Shown one piece after another: positions 4,671 to 10,049 of a stretch of 10,049 nt of DNA. The notes beneath the pieces were generated by a model. The model was given only the letters and a program-made list of their open reading frames with translations, made no database searches and was not told where the DNA came from. Location: contig JAZDGL010000059.1 in the NCBI GenBank assembly GCA_043806975.1, positions 1 to 10,049 of the forward strand, written 5' to 3'. How positions within the stretch are numbered: the stretch's first letter is position 1; each line of letters opens with the position of its first letter. The DNA is from JAZDGL01 sp043806975 (lineage in GTDB: Bacteria; Patescibacteriota; Minisyncoccia; CAYZDR01). A program made the translations under genes and the position numbers.

Positions 4671-5504
4671 TTAGGTTTTAGATTTTTTCATCGGCAAAAA
4701 ATTTTCGCCGGTAATAATTGACTTTTCTGTTTTCTGCTCCAGCGCTTTGCGCGCGTCTTTGGCAATTTTACCGCCTTTTTTGGCAGGGATTTTATTTTGC
4801 TCTAGCCCTTTTGTTTGCATATTTTCCGCAATTTGTCGGGTAGAAAGTTCCGCTAAAGCGGTAAAGATAAGTTCCGCTTCGTTCATATGATCGCGAAGAT
4901 TTTGCGTTTTTAAACCTTTCAATTTTTTATGATCTTTTACCGACAAGTCCGACCATTCCTGATGAATAATGTTTGTTAAAATCGCAAACTCGTTTTGTTC
5001 TTTAACATCATGATTTTTCCAATAATCAGTAAGCTTATTTCTCGTCTCTTGCCCCATCATTCTCTGCTGAATCCATTTTTGGCTTCGTCCTTGTTTTTGC
5101 CAATACTCGCGAGATCGGTTAAGAGCTTTCTCGGGATCAGTCATTTCTTGCATCCGTTCATAGCCGACTTTCGCCAGCCAAAGTTTAATCGGCTCAGCTT
5201 TTTTACTCGGGACAGATTGAATGAGACGTAAAAGTGTTTCAACATCGGCAACATCAGTTTTATAAAGTTTTCCATCCGCAGCAAGTAATTTCAGTTGGTC
5301 ACATTTTGTGACCAACTCGTTTCCTTCCTTTTTTAGTCGATCCTTTAATGTTGACCAATAACTTTTTGCTTTTTTGTAATCATGCTGTTCCGTTAGGGTG
5401 GCAATAATATCAACCACCGAAAAATACCAAGTTTCGGTTTTCTCGTCATAAATACGACGAATACGGAAGTTTTCAAAAATGGCTAAAGAAGTATTGTTTT
5501 TCAT
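4671..5504 (-). CDS. BRO-N / DinD-like protein, intact (277 aa)
   Basis: The N-terminal half (about 1-115) is a BRO-N / phage antirepressor-type DNA-binding domain: FENFRIRRIYDEKTETWYFS, VVDIIATLTE, YWSTLKDRLKKEG, then DVADVETLLRLIQSVPSKKA and EPIKLWLAKVGYERMQE. The C-terminal half resembles E. coli DinD: NEFAILTNIIHQEWS (171-185), HKKLKGLKTQNLRDHMNEAE (192-211), then a helix and AKKGGKIAKDARKALEQKT. Total length is close to DinD (about 274 aa). DinD is SOS-induced and reported to inhibit RecA filament formation; BRO-N proteins in phages bind DNA and act as regulators. Which applies here is not known. A collinear paralogue is decayed at 7411-8246. The gene lies downstream of the DUF262/HEPN-like pair, separated by an orphan coding fragment, and no clear promoter was found. 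Confidence 0.85.
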   Translation of the reverse strand: MKNNTSLAIFENFRIRRIYDEKTETWYFSVVDIIATLTEQHDYKKAKSYWSTLKDRLKKEGNELVTKCDQLKLLAADGKLYKTDVADVETLLRLIQSVPSKKAEPIKLWLAKVGYERMQEMTDPEKALNRSREYWQKQGRSQKWIQQRMMGQETRNKLTDYWKNHDVKEQNEFAILTNIIHQEWSDLSVKDHKKLKGLKTQNLRDHMNEAELIFTALAELSTRQIAENMQTKGLEQNKIPAKKGGKIAKDARKALEQKTEKSIITGENFLPMKKSKT

Positions 5505-5513
5505 AGCTTTATT

Positions 5514-5660
5514 TTAAATAAATGTTAAATAAAACATAATCTTTCGCATATCCCAGCGCTGTTTCGCGAAAGCCGCTTGCTTTATTTTTGATTCCAGTAA
5601 TTTCGGCGCGGTTTGTTTCAGATTTTTCGCCACTGCAATTGGCGCGCCGTTTGTTTCTAT
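5514..5660 (-). pseudogene. orphan 3' coding fragment (about 45 codons)
   Basis: Between the HEPN-like gene and the BRO/DinD-like gene the minus strand is open for 48 codons ending in TAA at 5516-5514. It reads like real protein: TNGAPIAVAKNLKQTAPKLL, then ESKIKQAAFAKQRWDMRK, then IMFYLTFI. There is no start codon at its beginning. The frame is closed just inside the 3' end of the HEPN-like gene. Its codons (several GCG, GCC, CGC) are richer in GC than the AT-rich gene it abuts. It is probably the surviving C-terminus of a gene truncated when the HEPN-like gene arrived. I do not recognise the family. Confidence 0.35.
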
Positions 5661-6196
5661 TTATATTTTAATACTACAGACCCAATTCTTTTATTAATAA
5701 ATACTGCATATTTATAACGATTACTATTTTCACATTCTACCACAATTTTTATAGGAGTATTCATATAAAATTCTATCTCAGAAGCATTAACTTCTTTTAA
5801 AAAATGTTTGCAAAACGAACTCCAATTTAATAAAGGGTTGACTGGTATTTTTTTATCTTTAACAAAACTCTCAATATCAACTTTTAATTTTTCGAAATTA
5901 AATATATCATTTACATACTTTTTGATATTGCTAAGAATTTCTTTGTTTGATTTACCTAAAATTAAATTAGGCGATAATAAAGATGATATAAATTTAGTTG
6001 ATGATTCTCTGTCTAATTTAGAGTGAACTATCCAGTTGCAGTAAACATATAATGTTTTGTATTTTGTCTTTAAATTTTCATTATCAATAATCTTACGAGC
6101 GTTAATTAAAAAATATACAACCTCTTGCCCGTTATTAAATAGCAAATTATTTGACATATTTGTCCTTAAATTATCCAGCAATACTTCTTTGTCCAT
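5657..6196 (-). CDS. HEPN-like protein downstream of DUF262-HNH (179 aa, tentative)
   Basis: This is a Lys/Asn-rich, mostly helical 179-aa protein. Residues 24-63 carry QEVVYFLINARKIIDNENLK followed by KTLYVYCNWIVHSKLDRESS. The helix with Asn54-Trp-x-x-His58 and basic residues around it resembles the R(N)x4-6H core of HEPN-fold RNases and structural HEPN proteins. The first Arg of the canonical motif is not at its usual place (Arg34 is distant), so nuclease activity is uncertain. The C-terminal part (about 140-179) ends in beta-like strands: IKIVVECENSNRYKYAVFIN, KRIGSVVLKYK. It lies 40 bp behind the DUF262-HNH gene on the same strand, so the two are probably one operon. HEPN proteins often accompany DUF262 genes in defence loci. 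Its DNA is visibly more AT-rich than both neighbours, a sign of separate origin. Confidence 0.6.
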   Translation of the reverse strand: MDKEVLLDNLRTNMSNNLLFNNGQEVVYFLINARKIIDNENLKTKYKTLYVYCNWIVHSKLDRESSTKFISSLLSPNLILGKSNKEILSNIKKYVNDIFNFEKLKVDIESFVKDKKIPVNPLLNWSSFCKHFLKEVNASEIEFYMNTPIKIVVECENSNRYKYAVFINKRIGSVVLKYK

Positions 6197-6236
6197 AAAT
6201 AGATTTTATTCCCTAGATTTAGCTCAGTCACATTGT

Positions 6237-7406
6237 TCACCGATTTCCTTTTGCTCTATTGTGCGTTCTGCAAAGCATTTGGCAGTTTTTAATATCGCTT
6301 TTACCGCCTTTGCTCCAAGCTGCAACATGATCAGCATCCATTTCGTTAAATTTCCATATCTTATTCTTATTGGAATTGTGTCCAATAGCGCAAAGCGGAC
6401 AATTTGATTCGCCTTTTTTCTCCGCTTTGGCAGTTTGTTTTACATAAACCGCCTTCTTTGTTGCTTCGTCAAAAACACGAACTTCAAGCAATTTTGTGTC
6501 GGTCAAGCCACCGAGAATATACTCAAAAATTCCTTTGCGGCTTTTTACAAACGGATCGGCGTAAAGTTTTTGCGCTTCGGCTGAAACTTTCGCGGGATCA
6601 TATGCTTTCTTGTGATACTCCTCATACATTCGCCCCCACTCAAGTCCCCGCATCTCGCTTTCAACATCAGTAAATACGCTAGAAACCCAGTCAATCACGC
6701 TATTGAAATATGTTTTTAATTCATCAATATTCTTGTCAAAGCGATATTTGCTCATATAGCCATCGATTTTCCCTTTGCTCACCCAATCTAGCGCGCGTTC
6801 CAAAAAATCCTGCCGATTCGCGCTGCCTGATACATACGCGCTCCATTTTTGCGTATTTGCATTTTTGCTATTGCTAAATTCTTCTTTCGCAAATGTTACA
6901 AACGGTCCAGAATACACCGCATTAAGCAATTCTTGATCATTAAGCGGAACACCGGCGATATTTATTGTTTCAAACCATTTTTTAATCTCGCTTTCCGTCC
7001 CCTCGCATTCGTAAATAAGAAGTTTCGTTTCCAGTATTTTATCCTTTTTGTCTTTTGCCATACCGCTAAAATTTTGTTGCATACCGTTTTCATCTTTAAT
7101 GGCAAATTTTCCAGTTATAAATCGCCCGAGACTGGTGATGCGCTGTTGTCCGTCTAAAACTTCCAAATCACTTTCGGAAACTTTATTAAAATAAATCAGA
7201 CCGATTGGATATTCTTTAATGACCGATTCAATAACGGCCATCTCTCTTTTCCCGCCATCGGAAGCATAAATGTAATTTCGCTGATACTCCGGCTGAATAG
7301 TTAATTTCCCGGACAAGCCAAATAGCCCCTTACCCTCAAGTTCGTTATAGACAAACCCTTCGCAAATATCTTTAATGGTGATATCGGTTTTTAAAGTTGT
7401 TTTCAT
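6237..7406 (-). CDS. DUF262 + HNH endonuclease, GmrSD/SspE-like architecture (389 aa)
   Basis: The N-terminal DUF262 (GmrS-N, ParB/Srx-like fold) domain spans about residues 10-170. It has QPEYQR (38-43), the hallmark DGQQRITSLGRF (85-96) expected to bind or hydrolyse NTP, and NIAGVPLNDQELLNA (149-163). A helical middle (170-310) follows. The C-terminus is an HNH nuclease: CPLC (336-339), MDADHVAAWSKGGKSDIKNC (356-375), LCRTHNRAKGNR (378-389). His360 is the likely catalytic histidine, and Cys336/339/375/379 a zinc site. GmrSD and SspE pair DUF262 with a DUF1524 HNH and cleave modified or phage DNA in an NTP-dependent way. Here a compact zinc-HNH takes that place. All key residues look intact. 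It starts 4 bp after the stop of the dead BRO/DinD-like gene, and its expression probably comes from upstream of that gene. Confidence 0.88.
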   Translation of the reverse strand: MKTTLKTDITIKDICEGFVYNELEGKGLFGLSGKLTIQPEYQRNYIYASDGGKREMAVIESVIKEYPIGLIYFNKVSESDLEVLDGQQRITSLGRFITGKFAIKDENGMQQNFSGMAKDKKDKILETKLLIYECEGTESEIKKWFETINIAGVPLNDQELLNAVYSGPFVTFAKEEFSNSKNANTQKWSAYVSGSANRQDFLERALDWVSKGKIDGYMSKYRFDKNIDELKTYFNSVIDWVSSVFTDVESEMRGLEWGRMYEEYHKKAYDPAKVSAEAQKLYADPFVKSRKGIFEYILGGLTDTKLLEVRVFDEATKKAVYVKQTAKAEKKGESNCPLCAIGHNSNKNKIWKFNEMDADHVAAWSKGGKSDIKNCQMLCRTHNRAKGNR

Positions 7407-7410
7407 GATG

Positions 7411-8246
7411 TTATTTTTTACTATTTAATTTGAGCTGTTTGGCGTTTTTACCAGTGATAACTTTTCCGCCAGTTCTTTTCTCAATGTCTTTTCTGGCATT
7501 ACCAGCCACGCTGCCTCCTTCGCGCGCCGCTTGTTTATTTTCCTCAAAATTTTTCGGCTCGCGTTTTTGCGAAATTTCAGTCGCAACGGTTTCCGCCAGC
7601 ATATTCAGCACCAATTCCAAATTAGTCATATTATCGCGCAAATTTTCTTTTTTCAAATCCTTTAACTTTTTGTATTCCCTCGTTGTCAAACCCGTCCATG
7701 CCTTGATAATTTCATCCGTTAAAATGGCGAACTACAAACCTTCTTTTACTCCTCGCAATTCCCATTCGTCAGTCAAAGATTTTCTAATTTCAATGCTTTT
7801 TAATCTTTGGTTGATCCATTCTCGGCTGTATCCTTTTTGAAAATAAGTTTTCAAAGCGCGATTGATTCCCAATTCAGGATCAGCTGTTTCTTCCAATCTT
7901 TCATAACCAACCTGCGCCAGCCAAAGTTTAAACGGCTCGGCATTGGGAAAAGGAATTGATTGAATTAGACGAAGCAAAGTTTCTGTGTCGGCGGCATCCG
8001 TAAGACGCATTTTGCCGTCCGGAGCCGGCATTTTCAAACCGTGACATTTTGTCACGGTTTCATTCCCGCCCTCTTTCAATAGTCTTTCTTTTAATTTTCT
8101 TCAATAAGCAACGGGATCAACGCTTTTAGTTAATATGGCTATGACATCGGAAACGGCAAAATACCACAGCTCTTTTTTTCGTCCCAATGACGGCGGATTT
8201 GGCTGCCTTCAAAAATTGCAATTTGTTTTGTTTTTTTGGATTTCAT
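7411..8246 (-). pseudogene. decayed BRO-N / DinD-like gene, paralogue of 4671-5504
   Basis: From the ATG at 8246 the minus strand reads MKSKKTKQIAIFEGSQIRRH, then loses frame at a seven-A tract (8179-8173). Adding one base restores ELWYFAVSDVIAILTKSVDP. A TGA (8103-8101) replaces the Trp that the intact copy has in YWSTLK. The long block MKEGGNETVTKCHGLK to GVKEGL (8079-7735) then ends at a TAG (7734-7732), and in the same frame FAILTDEIIKAWTG continues into MTTREYKKLKDLKKENLRDN and the C-terminus KNAKQLKLNSKK. With one base added the whole would be 278 aa against 277 in the intact copy, collinear throughout. Three independent lesions mark a true pseudogene. An ATG at 7689 could still allow the C-terminal 92 residues to be made. 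Confidence 0.88.
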
Positions 8247-8300
8247 ATGGTTTTTATCTATTGCAAATGTTTTAACGATGATGACGGTTTTTAGAGTTAT

Positions 8301-8594
8301 TTATTTAACATCCACATACTCATCACATCTAGGTTTCAGTCCATCGCCAAATTTGGCAATGGATTTAATATTTTTTCCAGTTTTATTGCACACCAACCCA
8401 TTCCCAAAAATGTGAATGGGTGTAAAATAGTCCAAATCTTCCACAAAATCATACTTTTTTATTCTATCTGTTATCCATGTTGCGAATCTTTTTCCAACGC
8501 CTAGCCAAGAATGCAACTCCCTGGCATTAACAAATCTTTTCTTTTCACCATTAAAATCTTTTTGAATGACTTTGATGTTTATTAGATCATTCAT
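8301..8594 (-). CDS. short AntA-type antirepressor protein (97 aa)
   Basis: Residues 22-57 are an AntA/AntB antirepressor domain: VNARELHSWLGVGKRFATWI, then TDRIKKYDFVEDLDYF. In phage antirepressors this N-terminal domain precedes a longer C-terminal domain. Here only about 40 unrelated-looking residues follow (ending KPRCDEYVDVK), so the protein is a truncated or stand-alone form. The DNA coding that tail holds two strong hairpins (8341-8362 and 8396-8421), suggesting the original 3' part was replaced by repeat DNA. A TATATT at 8607-8602 would place the transcript start near the ATG, so leaderless translation is possible. It belongs to the same leftward series as the pseudogene and the DUF262 gene, and could regulate that series, as antirepressors do for prophages. 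Confidence 0.75.
   Translation of the reverse strand: MNDLINIKVIQKDFNGEKKRFVNARELHSWLGVGKRFATWITDRIKKYDFVEDLDYFTPIHIFGNGLVCNKTGKNIKSIAKFGDGLKPRCDEYVDVK
8341..8362. repeat. hairpin in the 3' part of the antA-like gene
   Basis: CCAT-C-GCCAAATTTGGC-A-ATGG: the 12-bp core is a perfect palindrome, and outer 4-bp arms pair across one mismatch. Confidence 0.45.
8396..8421. repeat. second hairpin in the 3' part of the antA-like gene
   Basis: ACCCATTC (8396-8403) and GAATGGGT (8414-8421) are perfect 8-bp arms with a 10-nt loop. There is no T-tract on either side. Confidence 0.45.
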
Positions 8595-8617
8595 ATTGTT
8601 TAATATAATTATCAGTG

Positions 8618-8645
8618 CCGGTTTTTCCGATTTTTATCAAACCGG
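8618..8645. repeat. hairpin upstream of the antA-like gene
   Basis: CCGGTTT (8618-8624) and AAACCGG (8639-8645) are perfect 7-bp arms around a 14-nt loop. On the minus strand this precedes the antA-like start by 24 bp and could be a regulator site or leader structure. The 237-bp gap between the Fic and antA-like genes otherwise holds only repeat copy B. Confidence 0.4.
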
Positions 8646-8705
8646 AAACCGCAGTTGTCATTATGTAGATTATTCCTTGCATAATGTTATTTCTCGCAAA
8701 TATCT

Positions 8706-8806
8706 TTATTATAACTCTCGCAAAACAAATTCCGATGTCTTCTCCCTTTTTAAAGGGAGAGTGAGAGGGATTTTTAAAATAATTCGTTTTGCGGGAGCTA
8801 TAATAA
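8706..8806. repeat. MITE-like palindromic repeat, full copy B
   Basis: This is a 101-bp element with 26-bp terminal inverted repeats (8706-8731 and 8781-8806) that differ at three positions. The core is GCAAAACAAATT on the left and, read inverted, GCAAAACGAATT on the right. A perfect inner palindrome, TCTCCCTTT-TT-AAAGGGAGA (8741-8760), is followed by GTGAGAGGGA. Arms, TTCCGAT motif and inner structure match copy A at 2285-2372. It lies between the Fic and antA-like genes, just downstream of the Fic stop codon. There is no coding capacity, so mobilisation would need a transposase elsewhere. Confidence 0.75.
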
Positions 8807-8831
8807 TTGTCGATTTTAAATTTTTTTCATA

Positions 8832-10013
8832 TCATTTTTTCTTTTTTCGCGCTTCTCTGAAGGAATCATCAAAAATTTCGTAATAATCGGCATAAATATA
8901 TTTTTGATCATAATCGGCATCACCAAGAGGTTCAAGGATTCCCAAGTTCTTAAGCCGTTCAATGACCTTATATGCGCCTGGCGCGGTAAATTTTGTCCAT
9001 TTCATTATCTCCGCTACCCCAACGATTGGCTGACTAAACAAATTACGGACAATTTCTAGCGTTGAGGCGGCGGATTTTTTGCCAAGTTTTTGCATTTTGG
9101 CAAAATCTCGATCGCGCAACACGGTAATTTTTGCGCATGTTTCTATACCTGAATTTGCAATTTCAACTATACCTTCAAGAAAAAATTCAAGCCATTCATA
9201 TACCTCTGATTCTTCGTTGTGATATCCCTGCAATTTTTGATAGTAAAGTTTTTGATACTTTTTAAAATAACTGGACAGATAAAGTACCGGCAATTCCAAA
9301 AGCTTTGTGTGATGTATATACATTGCGATCAACATTCGACCCGTTCGACCGTTCCCGTCAGTAAACGGGTGAATGGTTTCAAATTGAGCATGCAAAAGAC
9401 CCGCCTTAACTAACGAAGGATATTCATCTTTTGTGTGTATAAATTTTTCTAAATCATTAAGAGATTTGTGCATATCAGACACCGCTGGAGGGACAAAAGA
9501 AGCATCTGCGGGCGTTTTTCCGCCAATCCAATTTTGAGATCGGCGAAATTCCCCGGGATAAGCATGCTGAGTAGAACGAGCACTAGTCATTAATTTCTCA
9601 TGGAGTTCTCTTATAAATCGAAGAGAAATAGGAAAATCTTTTGTTCTTTCTACGCCATAATTTGCCGCCTTAATATAATGCTCAATATCATCAACATCGG
9701 AAGTTTTACGATTTTTTTCTTCTGTCACAGGAGCCGCCACAGCATCTTGCATCGTAGCCTTTGTTCCTTCAATTTGGCTCGAATAGGTTGCATCCTTCAC
9801 TATAAACATAGAAATGAAAAAATCTTTGTCAGGCAAAAGCCGAGTTATTCCATCGAGCTTGCCAACCAATCTGATAGCTTCCTCGTGTTTCTTGTGCAAT
9901 TTATCGCTAATTTCAAAACCGCCTTTTGGAGGAAAATCAAAGGGAGTAAAGGCCTTAAAACCCTCTTTTTGCTCTATATATCTGCCTATTTTCGGTTTGT
10001 TTATATTGGTCAT
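8832..10013 (-). CDS. Fic family protein, class II, with C-terminal winged helix (393 aa)
   Basis: Fic enzymes transfer AMP (sometimes other groups) from a nucleotide to protein hydroxyls. The catalytic motif is complete: HPFTDGNGRTGR (215-226), with His215 as base and Asp219/Asn221 for metal and phosphate binding. The inhibitory helix lies N-terminal, SSQIEGT (78-84), fitting the [S/T]xxxE[G/N] rule of class II Fic proteins, with Glu82 as the self-inhibiting residue. The flap that positions targets is near GGKTPADASFVPP (164-176). Residues 1-75 are the Fic N-terminal region. Residues 315-375 form a winged helix (SAASTLEIVRNLF, VGVAEIMKWTKFTAPGAYKV, IERLKNLGILEPLG), so it may bind its own promoter. 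Full length, no lesions. The start codon is 3 bp downstream of a 9-bp inverted repeat. It is not in a toxin/antitoxin pair within the window. Confidence 0.93.
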   Translation of the reverse strand: MTNINKPKIGRYIEQKEGFKAFTPFDFPPKGGFEISDKLHKKHEEAIRLVGKLDGITRLLPDKDFFISMFIVKDATYSSQIEGTKATMQDAVAAPVTEEKNRKTSDVDDIEHYIKAANYGVERTKDFPISLRFIRELHEKLMTSARSTQHAYPGEFRRSQNWIGGKTPADASFVPPAVSDMHKSLNDLEKFIHTKDEYPSLVKAGLLHAQFETIHPFTDGNGRTGRMLIAMYIHHTKLLELPVLYLSSYFKKYQKLYYQKLQGYHNEESEVYEWLEFFLEGIVEIANSGIETCAKITVLRDRDFAKMQKLGKKSAASTLEIVRNLFSQPIVGVAEIMKWTKFTAPGAYKVIERLKNLGILEPLGDADYDQKYIYADYYEIFDDSFREARKKKK

Positions 10014-10016
10014 AGT

Positions 10017-10049
10017 AATATAAACATATTACACTATTTTGTTTATATT
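10017..10049. promoter_or_regulatory. operator-like inverted repeat upstream of the Fic gene
   Basis: AATATAAAC (10017-10025) and GTTTATATT (10041-10049) are perfect 9-bp complements separated by 15 bp, ending 3 bp before the Fic start codon. The spacing puts the arm centres about 24 bp apart, that is on roughly the same face of the helix after two turns. It probably overlaps the promoter and would suit autoregulation by the Fic winged helix or another regulator. The window ends exactly at the second arm, so the repeat may be longer. Confidence 0.5.

Noticed and set aside
6849..7157. Plus-strand 102-codon ORF and other long plus-strand frames within the island
   Set aside because: They are antisense shadows of the DUF262, BRO/DinD-like, HEPN-like and Fic genes, with no start signals.
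8101..8103. TGA at a tryptophan position as evidence for a recoded genetic code
   Set aside because: The same gene also has a TAG and a frameshift, and the intact Fic and DUF262 genes use TGA as their stop codon. Nonsense decay explains it.
8566..8883. Plus-strand 105-codon ORF across the Fic/antA-like gap
   Set aside because: It runs through the palindromic repeat and antisense to two real genes; composition is repeat-driven with no domain.

Overview
The window looks like part of a Candidate Phyla Radiation (Patescibacteria) genome, most likely a Parcubacteria-type lineage. This is an inference. It rests on the AT-rich DNA, the small conserved proteins of unknown function that resemble ones I associate with that group (97-aa, 94-aa and cupin genes), the scarcity of Shine-Dalgarno sites, and an accessory gene set of BRO/DinD, Fic, AntA and DUF262 proteins. 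The standard code fits: the Fic and DUF262 genes both end in TGA.

Left part (1-4240), mostly housekeeping. A two-gene minus-strand operon (97-aa protein, then a U32 peptidase / TrhP-type protein cut by the window edge) is driven by a near-consensus promoter. It diverges from a plus-strand secreted protein whose leader is unusually rich in G runs. Then come a bidirectional terminator, tRNA-Thr(CGT) on the minus strand, and a short plus-strand transcription unit. That unit has a TTGACA-17-TATACT promoter, a 48-aa Cys/His-rich ORF and a strong terminator. Next are a palindromic MITE-like repeat, a minus-strand cupin, the frameshifted remnant of an EcoRI-type methyltransferase start joined to a BRO/DinD-like tail, a tRNA-Gly-like relic, a small membrane-anchored protein, and a plus-strand 157-aa protein of unknown function.

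Right part (4380-10049), an accessory island entirely on the minus strand. In transcription order: a class II Fic protein preceded by an operator-like inverted repeat; a second full MITE-like repeat; a short AntA antirepressor-type protein; a decayed BRO-N/DinD-like gene (one frameshift, two nonsense codons); a DUF262 + HNH nuclease (GmrSD/SspE-like architecture); a 179-aa AT-rich protein with a HEPN-like Asn-Trp-x-x-His segment; an orphan 3' coding fragment; an intact BRO-N/DinD-like gene; and a 94-aa two-helix membrane protein.

The most attractive candidate system is the DUF262-HNH gene with its downstream HEPN-like partner, bracketed by two collinear BRO/DinD-like paralogues, one intact and one dead, and embedded with antirepressor and Fic genes. 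At least three copies (two full, one half) of one inverted-repeat element lie in these 10 kb. A BRO-type 3' end is also found fused to a methyltransferase start 4.5 kb away. Both suggest that restriction-type cargo has been repeatedly gained and lost here.
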